Source: Helicobacter rappini (GTDB taxonomy: Bacteria > Campylobacterota > Campylobacteria > Campylobacterales > Helicobacteraceae). Taken from it: 38,364 nt of DNA. Positions 26,988 through 36,508 of this stretch are shown one piece after another. The stretch covers positions 26,623 through 64,986 of the forward strand of contig NZ_FZPK01000011.1 in the NCBI RefSeq assembly GCF_900198625.1, read 5' to 3'. Made by a program: the position numbers and the translations under genes. The notes beneath the pieces are model-generated. The model did not search any database. It saw nothing but the letters and a program-made list of their open reading frames with translations, and was not told where the DNA came from. How positions within the stretch are numbered: position 1 is the stretch's first letter; each line of letters begins with the position of its first letter.

Positions 26988-28145
26988 TTGGCAGATACTC
27001 GTCTCTTTTTTCTTGTTACTGCATTGCTTGGGATAGCTATATGTATGAGCTATTCTCTCTCATCTTATGCGGTATTATATTATGGCTATGGGCAGTTTCA
27101 TTTTCTCTATCGTGAGCTTTTTGCAAGTTGTCTTGGCGTTATGCTTATGTGGGGTTTATCTTATTTTAATGTAGAAAAACATTTGCTTGGCTTTGGAGTA
27201 TTGCTGCTTGTTACATCATTCATAATTATCATCATATTACCATTTTTACCTGATAGCTATGCGACAAGTGCGGGTGGGGCGAAACGATGGCTGCGTTTGC
27301 CAAATATTTCACTTGCACCTTTAGAGTTTTTTAAAATCGGCTATATTATCTTTGTTGCGTGGAGTTTCAGTCGCAAGTTTAATAATCCAAGATCGTTGCC
27401 ATTTTTGGAGCAACTTGGGATATTGATACCTCACTTATTCCTGTTTATGTGTGTTGCGGCTCTCATTTCTACATTGCAAAATGATTTGGGGCAAATTATC
27501 TTATTATCCCTTGTGTTTATTGTTATGCTGATTTGTGCTGGTGGGAGATTCTCACTTTTTACACTAGCGCTTGGCGTTGTGTCTGTCATGGGGACAATCC
27601 TTATTGTAACAAGTCCGCATAGGATAAAAAGAGTGCGTGAATGGTGGATAAATATCGAAACGCTTATCCGCTCGTATGCCCCAAACTTTTCATTACTTAG
27701 CGATGGTGTTGATGCTGGTGGGCAGGTGCAGAATGCGACTTATGCCTTTTATAATGGTGGGCATTTTGGCGTGGGTATTGGTGAGAGTATTGTAAAGCTT
27801 GGCTTTTTGGGTGAAGTGCATACGGATATGATACTTGCTGGGATTAGCGAAGAGCTTGGGCTATTTGGGCTTTTAGTATGCGTTTTGCTAGTATTTATGA
27901 TTGTTTTTAGAATCTTTAAAATCGCATTTCGTTTGCAAAAAAGCTTTTTTTCACTCTTTTGTGTTGGTATAGCAGCCCTTATTGGTATTAGCTTTCTTAT
28001 TAATGCGTTTGGTGAAACAGGTATTATACCTATTAAGGGCATGGCAGTGCCATTTCTAAGCTATGGGGGGAGTAGTTTGCTTGCCTTATGTATTGGCATT
28101 GGCTTAGTATTGGCATTATCAACAAAAGTAGATTTGGGTAAATAG
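26988..28145 (+). CDS. ftsW: FtsW, SEDS-family septal peptidoglycan polymerase
   Basis: FtsW polymerises lipid II glycan strands at the division septum together with FtsI. The 385-residue inner-membrane protein has about ten hydrophobic segments and SEDS signatures: AGGAKRWLRLPNISLAPLEF, GGQVQNATYAFYNGGHFGVG, and FLSYGGSSLLA near the end. It starts with TTG, supported by AAGG eight bases upstream and by the family-like MADTRLFF start. RodA is the alternative; the short N-terminus and AKRWL context favour FtsW, but the two are hard to separate without a tree. xseA follows after 18 bases. Confidence 0.82.
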   Translation: MADTRLFFLVTALLGIAICMSYSLSSYAVLYYGYGQFHFLYRELFASCLGVMLMWGLSYFNVEKHLLGFGVLLLVTSFIIIIILPFLPDSYATSAGGAKRWLRLPNISLAPLEFFKIGYIIFVAWSFSRKFNNPRSLPFLEQLGILIPHLFLFMCVAALISTLQNDLGQIILLSLVFIVMLICAGGRFSLFTLALGVVSVMGTILIVTSPHRIKRVREWWINIETLIRSYAPNFSLLSDGVDAGGQVQNATYAFYNGGHFGVGIGESIVKLGFLGEVHTDMILAGISEELGLFGLLVCVLLVFMIVFRIFKIAFRLQKSFFSLFCVGIAALIGISFLINAFGETGIIPIKGMAVPFLSYGGSSLLALCIGIGLVLALSTKVDLGK

Positions 28146-28163
28146 ATTCTATAAGGATATAAT

Positions 28164-29609
28164 ATGCAGGCACAACCACACATTCCCCTAGTTTTACAAG
28201 TCAGTCAGCTAACTATGCAAATAAAGTCATTGCTTGAGAGTGATTTTAGCTATGTTGAGGTTGAAGGTGAGGTGAGTGGCTTTACGCACCATAATAGCGG
28301 ACATATCTATTTTAATCTAAAAGATGAAAATGCGACAATCTCTTGCACCTTTTTCCGCCATAATGCACGAAACAATCCCATTAAATTGCAAAATGGCGAT
28401 AAGATTATCGCAAAAGGCAATATCAGCGTATTCCCACCGCGTGGGACCTATAATCTCAATATTGTAAAATGCGTGCATAGTGGCATAGGCGATTTAAAAG
28501 CACAATATGAAGCCCTAAAAAAAAGATTAGAAGAGCGAAATTATTTTTGTAAAAACAAACCATTACCACGATTTCCCAAAAGAATAATCCTGCTTACAAG
28601 TCAAACAAGTGCCGCCTTGCAAGATATGATAAAAGTAGCAAGCAAGCGTTATTGTCTATGTGAATTTATCCTTATTGATACGCTGACGCAAGGGCGTGAG
28701 GCAAAGCACTCTATTGCTAAAAATCTTGCCTATGCGGATAGGCTTGGTGCGGATATTTTAGTGCTTGCAAGGGGTGGTGGAAGTATTGAAGATTTATGGA
28801 GCTTTAATGAAATGGAGGTGCTAGAGGCGATCTTTGCCTGTAAAACACCTGTGGTATCAGCAATAGGACATGAGATAGACTATCTTTTAAGCGATTATGT
28901 TGCTGATGTGAGAGCCCCGACACCAAGTGCTGCTATGGAGATGATTCTATGTGATAAGGATAATCTCATCACGCAGTTATGCGATATGGAATCTATGCTA
29001 ACACACACAATGCAAACACATATTACGCAAAAAAAATCGATATTAAATCATCTAGCACAAAGCCTTGAGATTCTAAATCCATTACAAAAGATAGCACAAC
29101 ATAAACTGCTACTGCAAACACTCACACAAAACCTGCAAGATTCTATAAAATGGTTTTACACGCAAAAAAAACATGCCCTATTACAACAGCAAGAGAAACT
29201 AGACCTTGCAAAACCCACACAAAAACTACTCATAATGAAAACAGAGATACAATCTCTAAGCAAAAAGCTTCATGGCGAGTTTTCATATATTGTCGAGCAA
29301 AAAATAAATCAAACAAAGCAAATAGAGCTTGAGTTAAAAAATGCCATGCTTCAAATGATGACAAGAAAAAGGGCAATGCTAAACTTTAACCTTAATGATT
29401 CTATGCAGAATGCCCTGCGACAAAAAAGACTTATGCTAAATAATCTAATTGATATACTACACGCTCTAGACCCTAGCAAAAAAGCACAATATGGATTTGC
29501 ACAAATATTAAAAGACGATAAGCTAATACAAGTAAGCGAACTGCAAGAAAATGATGTTATTGAAATTGTAGATTCTAGTGGGATAAGAAACGCACGCATT
29601 TTGGGCTAG
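28164..29609 (+). CDS. xseA: Exodeoxyribonuclease VII large subunit
   Basis: XseA with XseB degrades single-stranded DNA in both directions. The 481-residue protein has the N-terminal OB fold (VEVEGEVSGFTHHNSGHIYF), the catalytic region with LTSQTSAALQDM, LARGGGSIEDLWSFN and AIGHEIDYLLSDYVADVRAP, then a long helical segment (about 270-440) and a short C-terminal beta part. It is longer than many epsilonproteobacterial versions because of the helical region. AAGGAT precedes the ATG. It is likely co-transcribed with ftsW; no xseB is in the window. Confidence 0.93.
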   Translation: MQAQPHIPLVLQVSQLTMQIKSLLESDFSYVEVEGEVSGFTHHNSGHIYFNLKDENATISCTFFRHNARNNPIKLQNGDKIIAKGNISVFPPRGTYNLNIVKCVHSGIGDLKAQYEALKKRLEERNYFCKNKPLPRFPKRIILLTSQTSAALQDMIKVASKRYCLCEFILIDTLTQGREAKHSIAKNLAYADRLGADILVLARGGGSIEDLWSFNEMEVLEAIFACKTPVVSAIGHEIDYLLSDYVADVRAPTPSAAMEMILCDKDNLITQLCDMESMLTHTMQTHITQKKSILNHLAQSLEILNPLQKIAQHKLLLQTLTQNLQDSIKWFYTQKKHALLQQQEKLDLAKPTQKLLIMKTEIQSLSKKLHGEFSYIVEQKINQTKQIELELKNAMLQMMTRKRAMLNFNLNDSMQNALRQKRLMLNNLIDILHALDPSKKAQYGFAQILKDDKLIQVSELQENDVIEIVDSSGIRNARILG

Positions 29610-29792
29610 AGGGTTTAAACTCGAAGCTAAGTTTTTTATCTAGGCGATACTAAAATGGATTTAATATAGGTTTGTAAAAACTAAAAGCTGCCTAACTAAC
29701 ATCTATCAGATATACATCAAAGCACTCACAAATCATTCATGTATATAAAAATGTAAAATTTTAAACTTTAATATGAAAAATAATGAAAAATG

Positions 29793-29806
29793 TTTTTTTT
29801 TTTTTT
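29793..29806 (+). repeat. T14 tract upstream of the chemoreceptor promoter
   Basis: Fourteen T end eleven bases before a TACAAT -10 box (29818-29823), so the tract covers the -20 to -35 zone. A length change would alter the spacing and curvature of the promoter. Confidence 0.75.
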
Positions 29807-29817
29807 GTAATTTTGGC

Positions 29818-29823
29818 TACAAT
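29818..29823 (+). promoter_or_regulatory. -10 box of the chemoreceptor gene
   Basis: TACAAT lies 45 bases before the ATG at 29868, with AAGGAG as ribosome-binding site. Confidence 0.5.
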
Positions 29824-29867
29824 AACGACTTTACACTGCAAAAACAAAGGAAAAACAAGGAGTATAA

Positions 29868-32009
29868 ATGCAGTTTATCCGTGATATGAGTATAGGCAAG
29901 AAAATCAGCTTCCTTTTAACAACAGCTTTAGTGCTAGGTATGTGTGTGCTTTATATGGTTGTATCTAGCAAACTAGAAAATAGTATGCAATATGAAGCAC
30001 AAAAAACGCTTATTGCAAATGCTATTCAAGATGCTAGAGATGTAGAGAACTACTTCAATGTTGCAGGTGGGAATCTTGAGGCGATCACAAAGGCAATCCA
30101 TGCAGACTGGGAGGAGGGGACTAGCTCTCTTAGCGATAACTCTCTTATGCACTTTCTAGGCTACATTGTGGATTACGATCCCGCCATGATAACCACTTTC
30201 GCACAGATTAAACACCCTTCTTTTTCTCGTAGTAGAAGGGCAAACGCAAACTTATATAATGCAAACGGCAATTTAGAATTTGCTCTCATAGACACGAATA
30301 ATAATGAATACGACACGGGCATTGAGATAGCAAAGCAAGGTGTTATAAAAATGCCTGATGGACGCAGTATTTTTGAGGGTATGCCAGACATTAAAGAAGC
30401 ATACACACAAAAGGACATGATTCTGACAAAGCCTTATCGCATACTCTACAATAATGTGGAGACATCAGTTGTGGGCGTGATTTTTCCAATCGTTTCAAAT
30501 AATGATGAGGTTGTTGGTGTGCTTGGAACGCTAATTGATATGGATAGTCTTTCAAAAGTCGTATTCAATCCAAAACACGCTTTATATGCACATGCAGAAC
30601 GCTTTCTTATAAATCGTTATAATGCCTTGACGCTCTATCCTGATACAAAAAAGCTTGGAGAATCTCTTGATGCAGTTATGGATTCTAAAGCAGCCCAAGA
30701 AATTATGGCGTTGCAGTATGATTCAGAGGCTGGAGCGAGAGAGAATACAAAGGTTATTGAGATAGAATCTAAGAGTGGTGCAAAAGGTTTAGCAAGTGTC
30801 TTTAAATTTGAGATATGGGATAATGTAGTATGGACTATGGTGAGTTTTGCACCCTATGATGAAGTGCTAGAAGAACTATATTTGGTAAGATATGCGATCA
30901 TTGTTACCGTGCTAGTCCTTACAATCTTTATTATCTTAATCACTATTGGCTATGCAAAATTCTATTTGCAAAGCGATATTGAGAAAATCTATGTTGGCTT
31001 GGAAAATTTCTTTGCATTTTTGGATTATAAAACAAATAAAGTTGATAGCATTGCAATTCATAAAAAAGATGAATTTGGACGAATGGCACAGAAAATTAAT
31101 GCCGTTGTAAAAGATATTGAGAATCATAGTCTGCAAGATAAGGCTGCCATTACTGATGCCATAGATGTTGTAGATAGGGTAGAGCATGGCGACCTAAGAG
31201 TGCGTCTAACAGAAAAGCCATATAATCCACAATTGGTTAAATTACAAGAGATTCTAAATAATTTGCTTGAGGTTTTACAAACAAAAATCGGTGGCAACAT
31301 GAATGAGATTCAAAAGCTTTTTGAGCAGTATAAAAACCTTGATTTCCGCAACTCTATCCCTGAAGCAGAAGGCAATATCGAAAGCATTGCGAATCTACTT
31401 GGTGCTGAAATACGAAGAATGCTAAAAGATTCGAAATCTTTTGCAACAAGCCTTAACGATAAGTCAAATTCGCTTGAAGACAATGTCAATAAACTCACAG
31501 AAGGCACAACGCAACAAGCCCAAGCCCTAACGCAAACTGCCGCTTCACTGGAGCAAATCACAGCTTCAATGCAAAGTATGCGTGGGCGTATGAATGAAGT
31601 GTTGCAACAAGGTGAGGATATTAAAAATATCGTAGCTATCATTAATGATATTGCAAATCAAACAAACTTGCTTGCTTTGAATGCTGCTATTGAAGCAGCA
31701 AGGGCTGGAGAGCATGGCAGAGGCTTTGCAGTCGTTGCTGATGAGGTAAGGAAACTAGCAGAACGCACACAAAAAAGCTTAAGTGAAATTGAAGCAAATG
31801 CCAACATTCTATCACAAGGTATAAATGAAGTAGCAGAGACCATAAACGAACAAGCACAAGGTGTAGCCCAAATCAACGAAGCTGTTACGCAACTCGAAGA
31901 TAGCACACATCAAAGTGCAGATGTTGCAAGGCATTCACAAGAGATTAGTCAAGCAGTGCATGAAATCGCAGAACAGATTCTTGAAGACGCAGAGAAAAAG
32001 CAGTTTTAA
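29868..32009 (+). CDS. Methyl-accepting chemotaxis protein with periplasmic Cache-type sensor
   Basis: This 713-residue transmembrane receptor signals to CheA/CheW. TM1 is at about residues 13-33, followed by a large periplasmic domain (34-340) with Cache-like sequence ([10 protein letters not shown]), TM2 at about 343-370, a HAMP-like region, then the cytoplasmic helical hairpin with the hallmark tip [20 protein letters not shown] and [16 protein letters not shown]. The ligand cannot be predicted from sequence. Expression is likely modulated by the T14 tract at its promoter. The tail ends KKQF, not a standard CheR-binding pentapeptide. Single-gene unit. Confidence 0.93.
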   Translation: MQFIRDMSIGKKISFLLTTALVLGMCVLYMVVSSKLENSMQYEAQKTLIANAIQDARDVENYFNVAGGNLEAITKAIHADWEEGTSSLSDNSLMHFLGYIVDYDPAMITTFAQIKHPSFSRSRRANANLYNANGNLEFALIDTNNNEYDTGIEIAKQGVIKMPDGRSIFEGMPDIKEAYTQKDMILTKPYRILYNNVETSVVGVIFPIVSNNDEVVGVLGTLIDMDSLSKVVFNPKHALYAHAERFLINRYNALTLYPDTKKLGESLDAVMDSKAAQEIMALQYDSEAGARENTKVIEIESKSGAKGLASVFKFEIWDNVVWTMVSFAPYDEVLEELYLVRYAIIVTVLVLTIFIILITIGYAKFYLQSDIEKIYVGLENFFAFLDYKTNKVDSIAIHKKDEFGRMAQKINAVVKDIENHSLQDKAAITDAIDVVDRVEHGDLRVRLTEKPYNPQLVKLQEILNNLLEVLQTKIGGNMNEIQKLFEQYKNLDFRNSIPEAEGNIESIANLLGAEIRRMLKDSKSFATSLNDKSNSLEDNVNKLTEGTTQQAQALTQTAASLEQITASMQSMRGRMNEVLQQGEDIKNIVAIINDIANQTNLLALNAAIEAARAGEHGRGFAVVADEVRKLAERTQKSLSEIEANANILSQGINEVAETINEQAQGVAQINEAVTQLEDSTHQSADVARHSQEISQAVHEIAEQILEDAEKKQF

Positions 32010-32100
32010 GTTGGCTTATCATCTTTAATTGCATAAAAATAAAGCATATATAATGCGTGGTTTATACTTTGCATGTGCTGATATTTCTAAGGGATAATGT

Positions 32101-32697
32101 ATGGATTCTCATAATAATATAAAAACAAAGAGTTTCTTTCTCTCTTTGCCCTTTCTCTTTGTGCTTTATGTGATACTTTGCATTCTTGGCATTTTAGCTT
32201 ACCGATACTTCATCACACAAACGCCACTTTTTGAACATACTTTTGTTGAGCTTATATCAAGGGGAATTATCCTTGTTTTTTACCTTTTTGTTGTGAATCT
32301 TCCTGCATTTTTTCTTGTATTTATTCCCCTATTGCGACAAAACCTTGTTGTTTTTGGCGTATGCCTTGCTATTGTTGTTGCCTTTTTTCTCACAGGGCTG
32401 TCTGCTACCTTAACTCTCAGCAATCAAATTTTTATGATTCCTTGGTTTGTGATATGGGAAAGCTTTGTTGTAGTGAGTATTGTGCGTGTTGCCTTTTTCC
32501 GCAATATGCCCACACTCAATGCGTCTATCGTGCTATTTTCAAGCCTCAAAATCATCATTGGCTTTTGCCTTGGCATTGTATTTTTTATATGTTGTGTGGT
32601 ATTTCAAATCTCTATCTTTGAAAAATACGACTTCACTGGCAAAAACTATGGGATACCATTTCATAAAAAAGTTCTCTTTCAAGATTTGGGATTCTAA
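32101..32697 (+). CDS. Small polytopic membrane protein of unknown function
   Basis: This 198-residue protein has about five hydrophobic segments (near 12-35, 48-75, 80-105, 112-130, 145-172) and a short soluble tail ending FQDLGF. AAGGGATAATGT precedes the ATG. It resembles generic small inner-membrane proteins; I recognise no family and no catalytic motif. It lies between the chemoreceptor and flgH, which is convergent with it. Two overlapping frames inside it are shadows. Confidence 0.65.
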   Translation: MDSHNNIKTKSFFLSLPFLFVLYVILCILGILAYRYFITQTPLFEHTFVELISRGIILVFYLFVVNLPAFFLVFIPLLRQNLVVFGVCLAIVVAFFLTGLSATLTLSNQIFMIPWFVIWESFVVVSIVRVAFFRNMPTLNASIVLFSSLKIIIGFCLGIVFFICCVVFQISIFEKYDFTGKNYGIPFHKKVLFQDLGF

Positions 32698-32777
32698 ATT
32701 TCTAAACAACAATAGCTAATAACATTTGTCTGCAAAACCAAGCCCCGACTTTCTAGCAGGAGAGATTTATATAAGGA

Positions 32778-33491
32778 TTAATAAGGCCAGTTTGATTCTA
32801 TTGCATCTGTAGTTGGCTTTTTAGTAAGAGTTTCAGAGATTTTGCCAACGCTTACAATAGAGATTTTACTATCAGCGATATATTGACTTTCAATCGTGTT
32901 ATTTTGCTGTATATCATAAGGGCGGACAACACCGCTGATTTGGATAATCTGCTTTTCACCATTTACAAGCATTTCCTGCTTACCATAGATAAAGTAATTG
33001 CCATTTTCCATAACCTTTAAGATTCTAGCGGTAATCGTTAGGGCAAGATTCTGTGACTGCGAATATGTCCCACCACCTTGAAAGTTAGTCGCATTGTTTG
33101 GCTTTGTGAGCGTATAATTGACTTGATCGTTAAGATAAGCCGTGTTTGCCTGCTGCTGTGCGTCCTGTCCATTATAGGTCATTTGTGCAGGGGTAACATT
33201 CCCCCCGCTACTCCCGCTATATTTTTTGTCAATCTTAAAGTCATTTGTGATATTTTCCTTAATCTTAATCGTGATTAAATCATCGACACGCATAGCCCTT
33301 CTATCCGCAAATAGCGGTCTCTCTCCCTGTCCAAACAAAGAACCCGGTCTTTGAAACTCCGGCACAAAGTCTTTTGAGGGCATATCATTTACATAATCTG
33401 GGGCATTCATATCAATTTCTGGCTCATACGCACAAAGTAATGTTGGAAGTAATAATGCTAAGCCTATTTTTCTTATACTCGCTTTTCTCAT
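32778..33491 (-). CDS. flgH: Flagellar L-ring protein FlgH
   Basis: FlgH forms the outer-membrane L-ring bushing of the flagellar rod. The 237-residue lipoprotein precursor has a lipobox ending at C20 (LLPTLLC). GSLFGQGERPLFADRRA and VDDLITIKIKEN are the conserved N-terminal motifs, and SGVVRPYDI and IADSKIS lie near the end. I prefer the ATG at 33491 over that at 33497: AAAGG directly abuts the latter but is six bases from the former. A sigma-54 promoter lies upstream (33524-33539). The gene is divergent from the yqeY-like gene. Confidence 0.93.
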   Translation of the reverse strand: MRKASIRKIGLALLLPTLLCAYEPEIDMNAPDYVNDMPSKDFVPEFQRPGSLFGQGERPLFADRRAMRVDDLITIKIKENITNDFKIDKKYSGSSGGNVTPAQMTYNGQDAQQQANTAYLNDQVNYTLTKPNNATNFQGGGTYSQSQNLALTITARILKVMENGNYFIYGKQEMLVNGEKQIIQISGVVRPYDIQQNNTIESQYIADSKISIVSVGKISETLTKKPTTDAIESNWPY

Positions 33492-33514
33492 ACTCATCCT
33501 TTAGTAAAATATTG

Positions 33515-33520
33515 TATAAT
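33515..33520 (+). promoter_or_regulatory. -10 box of the yqeY-like gene
   Basis: TATAAT, preceded directly by TTG, lies 34 bases before the ATG at 33554. It falls within the transcription start zone of the divergent flgH promoter. Confidence 0.5.
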
Positions 33521-33523
33521 TCA

Positions 33524-33539
33524 AAGCAATTTGCATTCC
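33524..33539 (-). promoter_or_regulatory. Sigma-54 promoter of flgH
   Basis: On the minus strand the site reads GGAA-N6-TTGCTT (GGAA at 33539-33536, TTGCTT at 33529-33524), matching the RpoN consensus used for middle flagellar genes in Helicobacter and Campylobacter. It lies about 33 bases before the flgH start. Confidence 0.75.
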
Positions 33540-33553
33540 CAAAAAGGATTTAC

Positions 33554-33994
33554 ATGAGTATTAAAGATTCTATAATGGCAGACATTAAAGAGGCAATGAA
33601 AAGCGGTGATAGCACAAAACGAGATGCGTTGAGAACTCTGCATTCCGCACTTAAACAAGTAGAAATCGATAAAAGGATTGTGCTAAGTGATGAGGATTGC
33701 ATAGGGATTCTAAAGACTGCCCTGAAGCAAAGAGAGGATGCAAAAGAGAGTTATTTGAATGCAGGTAGGCAGGATTTAGCGGGTAAAGAGAGTTATGAAA
33801 TCTCACTGATTCTACAATATCTACCCAAACAGCTTGATGATAATGAGCTAGAAAATGCTATAAAAGAGATTATAGAAAAGGTTGGTGCAAAAGATTCTAG
33901 GGATTTAGGCAAAGTCATGGGTGCAGCAAAAAGTCTTAATGCAGTCGCTACTGGTAAAAGAATATCAGATATGGCAAAAAAGCTGTTGCAATAA
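33554..33994 (+). CDS. GatB/YqeY-domain protein
   Basis: This 146-residue protein of the YqeY family is related to the tail domain of GatB, which contacts tRNA in the amidotransferase. Typical sequence runs MADIKEAMKSGDSTKRDALR, KQREDAKESYLNAGRQDLA, EISLILQYLPKQL and ending GRISDMAKKLL-like (here GKRISDMAKKLLQ). The start is set at 33554, preceded by AAAAAGG; a longer frame from 33374 overlaps flgH and is rejected. The cellular role of stand-alone YqeY is not settled. Confidence 0.9.
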   Translation: MSIKDSIMADIKEAMKSGDSTKRDALRTLHSALKQVEIDKRIVLSDEDCIGILKTALKQREDAKESYLNAGRQDLAGKESYEISLILQYLPKQLDDNELENAIKEIIEKVGAKDSRDLGKVMGAAKSLNAVATGKRISDMAKKLLQ

Positions 33995-34428
33995 ATATAA
34001 TTAGATTGTGTTTGAGTGGAAATTTACATTAAAGGTATAGCTATAAAATCCCACACCAAAGCTTCAATCCCTAACGATATAGTTTTTTAGAATCTATTCT
34101 ATATAGATTCTGCAAAGCAGTGGGTTTTTCTGTAAAGTCATATTGGTATTGTGAGTATTGATGTAAGATGGTTTGCATTGATAGAGTTTATTTTACCCCA
34201 CTTACCCATTTTTGTTCCCTTATTTTTAGCTAAAAGCATTAGAATCTTATTAAGCAGTTTTATCTAATAACCTTATTTGATTATATGCCATATAGCATTA
34301 TTCTAAGCCTATACACATAAAATAACAATCTTTTGCATTAAATTAAAATGGATTTTGAGAAGCTATGCAATCTAAGACTAATGCGGCTAAATAATGTTGT
34401 GTTAAACCTCTTTTACAATACTCTAAAA
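33995..34428. other. 434-base non-coding gap before the tol operon end
   Basis: No gene is recognisable. AGAATCTA (34089-34096) pairs with TAGATTCT (34104-34111) across TTCTATA; its arms are the frequent AGAWTCT word, and no T run follows it on either strand. The rest is AT-rich and unremarkable. The convergent yqeY-like and tolA genes both end here, so terminators may be present but I cannot point to one. Confidence 0.45.
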
Positions 34429-35412
34429 TCAATGTCTCAAAGTATTCTCTAGCTCCATAGATAAATCAACGCCTTCTGCTGGTGGAGGTGGAAAAAGTCT
34501 TGTCTCCATTTTGCGTAAAAAAGCAATCACAGAGCTATTATAGTCGCCATAAGGCGATTGAGACACCATATAAAGATAGGTAAGCTTGCCTCCTGCATCG
34601 ATTCTAATGCGAACTTTCGCACTTGTGGCTGCTTGGTGAAAGCCCCCACTTTTTTGCCATTCACTCATTAGAATCTGCTCAATTTGGGCATACCACTTAT
34701 CATATTTCTTTTTATCTTCAGCGTTACCAGAAAATTTGGGCTTTTCTAGCATGATTTTTGTTGTCATCGCTTGTTTAATATTTGTTTTAAGATTCTGTGT
34801 GGCTTGCTGCAGGGCTTTTGTGCTTTGCTCTAGGGCGAGTGCATTTTGTGTGAGTTGTGCTTGTTTTGCCTTTTGCGCTTCATCTCTTTGCTTCCTTGCC
34901 TCATCTAACTCTTTTTGACGCTTTGCTTCTTCTTCCTTGCGTATATCTTGTGAAGTCTTTGATGACACATTTGCAAACACATCAGCAAGATTCACTTCTT
35001 TTGGTTTCTCTTGTGCTTCCTTTGGCTTTTCTACTAATTTTTCTGGTGTTTTTTCTGCTAATGTTTGTTTTGGTGGCGTTGTTTCTTTTGGTATTTCTGC
35101 TTCTTGTTTTGCAATGGATTCTGTCATTTTTTCTTCTATTTGTTCTTGTGGAGTATTTTCTTGTGTCATTGCTTGTTGCAACTCTTGCAGGGCAGAATCT
35201 TCTTGTGGTGCAATATCGGCTAATTCAATACTTTCATTTGCTAGAATCTCTGCCATTACCGCCTCTTCTTCACCATATCGCACCTGCTCTTTATAGAATC
35301 TAAAGCCGCCAATAAGTAAAATCAGCATAAGCGCATAAATCAAAAAGGCTGCAAACCCACTTGCTACATGCAAAGATGGGCTATTTTTATGCATAACGAC
35401 ATCTTCTTTCAT
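34429..35412 (-). CDS. tolA: TolA/TonB-like energy-transducing protein
   Basis: This 327-residue periplasm-spanning protein is anchored by one N-terminal helix (about 18-38). A proline/glutamate/lysine-rich stretch follows (about 85-145), then an alanine/lysine/glutamine-rich helix (about 155-215) and a C-terminal domain beginning KKYDKWYAQIEQILMSEWQ. The long helix and the YAQIEQILMSEW pattern favour TolA, and the order Q-R-A supports it, but TonB in an exbB-exbD-tonB set cannot be excluded. The start overlaps the tolR stop (ATGA), with AGGA upstream. tolB and pal are not adjacent, unlike in Campylobacter. Confidence 0.65.
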   Translation of the reverse strand: MKEDVVMHKNSPSLHVASGFAAFLIYALMLILLIGGFRFYKEQVRYGEEEAVMAEILANESIELADIAPQEDSALQELQQAMTQENTPQEQIEEKMTESIAKQEAEIPKETTPPKQTLAEKTPEKLVEKPKEAQEKPKEVNLADVFANVSSKTSQDIRKEEEAKRQKELDEARKQRDEAQKAKQAQLTQNALALEQSTKALQQATQNLKTNIKQAMTTKIMLEKPKFSGNAEDKKKYDKWYAQIEQILMSEWQKSGGFHQAATSAKVRIRIDAGGKLTYLYMVSQSPYGDYNSSVIAFLRKMETRLFPPPPAEGVDLSMELENTLRH

Positions 35413-35804
35413 TGCGTTCCTAACGATACTTTAGTAAATCCGGCTTGTTTTAGCACAGCAAATATAGGCAAAACTTCGCCATAGTATAGATTCTTATCTG
35501 CATAAATATAGACTGATTGCGATTTATCATATCTATTTGCACGCAGTGAAAAGTTCTCTTTAAAACTCTCATAGGCAAACACATCTTTATCCACATGGAT
35601 TTGCCTATCCTTATCGATACGCACAGAGAGTATAGGATTTATTTCTGCACGCTTACTCTTTGAGCCATCTGGTAGTTGTATATCCTCTCGATACACTATC
35701 GCTGGTGTTGTTACCATAAGGATTGCAAGTAAAACAAGCATAATATCAACAAGCGGAGTAATGTTTAACTCTGGTTTTTCTTCAAGCTCTAAATCATCCA
35801 TTGA
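35409..35804 (-). CDS. tolR: TolR/ExbD-family proton-channel subunit
   Basis: This 131-residue protein has one membrane helix and a periplasmic domain. The transmembrane helix carries the essential aspartate D19 in NITPLVDIMLVLL, and the domain ends GEVLPIFAVLKQAGFTKVSL. I set the start at 35804 (MDDLELEEKPEL), which overlaps the end of tolQ by 11 bases. A longer frame to 35900 would overlap much more and give an atypical extra hydrophobic start. With TolQ it forms the motor that uses proton flow to drive TolA/TonB. Confidence 0.85.
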   Translation of the reverse strand, partial: SMDDLELEEKPELNITPLVDIMLVLLAILMVTTPAIVYREDIQLPDGSKSKRAEINPILSVRIDKDRQIHVDKDVFAYESFKENFSLRANRYDKSQSVYIYADKNLYYGEVLPIFAVLKQAGFTKVSLGTQ

Positions 35805-36447
35805 CTTTTCCGCCCCATACAATATTGTTAGTTTTTTCTTGTGTGAAAGCCTCTTTAGTCCTATCAAAGCCATTATTATCCATATCAGTGGTAGCAGCAA
35901 GGGCTACATCAATTTGTGCTTGCAAACATACGCCAAGCACAGCAATCTTGCGTTTCAATATGAGATAGAAAGAATACGCAGGAATAGCACATAAAATGCC
36001 CCATGCAGTCGCTACAAGTGCCTTTGAAATAATAGGGGCAATCACCTCAAAAGTCGCCTGTCCTTGCGAACCTAAATGTGCAAACGCATCAAGGATTTCT
36101 GTAACTGTGCCAAACAAGCCGATAAATGGTGCAGTAGAGCTAACAATGCTTAAGAATGTAAGCCCACCACTCGCATTTTTTAGAATCTGACTTTTCCAAA
36201 CTTGTAACATCTCTTTTGATAAAAGCCTATGCCCTTTTGAGCGTGCAAATACCGCACTTTGCGGAATGCTTATATCCTTTGATAATAATAAATCAAGCGA
36301 ATAAGTTTCCCTATCTTGAATACCGCGTATCACAAACCATTTATAGATAAAAATCCATAATGTAGCAATCACATAAAGCGATAGCCAAAAAATAACAAGC
36401 AGAGTAATAACCCCACTTGTCTCAAAAAAGCTAACCAACGCACCCAT
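35794..36447 (-). CDS. tolQ: TolQ/ExbB/MotA-family proton-channel subunit
   Basis: This 217-residue inner-membrane protein has a first helix at about 10-33 and a pair of helices in the C-terminal half. The conserved block FLSIVSSTAPFIGLFGTV followed by ISKALVATAWGILCAIPAY is diagnostic for TolQ/ExbB. It heads a three-gene unit with overlapping neighbours. AAGGAT precedes the ATG. The last 40 residues are longer than in small ExbB proteins. Whether it drives Tol-Pal or TonB is not decidable from this protein alone. Confidence 0.85.
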   Translation of the reverse strand: MGALVSFFETSGVITLLVIFWLSLYVIATLWIFIYKWFVIRGIQDRETYSLDLLLSKDISIPQSAVFARSKGHRLLSKEMLQVWKSQILKNASGGLTFLSIVSSTAPFIGLFGTVTEILDAFAHLGSQGQATFEVIAPIISKALVATAWGILCAIPAYSFYLILKRKIAVLGVCLQAQIDVALAATTDMDNNGFDRTKEAFTQEKTNNIVWGGKVNG

Positions 36448-36502
36448 ACATTATCCTTAAAATAATTAGAATTAATCAAAGTCCATTACTAATAATCTAG
36501 GA

Positions 36503-36508
36503 ATTATA
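36503..36508 (-). promoter_or_regulatory. -10 box of the tolQRA operon
   Basis: TATAAT on the minus strand, preceded by TGTA, lies about 56 bases before the tolQ start. Confidence 0.5.

Noticed and set aside
33374-33553. 60-codon N-terminal extension of the yqeY-like gene
   Set aside because: It overlaps flgH and both promoters, and YqeY proteins begin near the ATG at 33554, which has AAAAAGG.
34857-35303. 148-codon and 119-codon plus-strand frames over tolA
   Set aside because: They are shadows caused by the repetitive lysine/glutamate/proline codons of the tolA-like gene.
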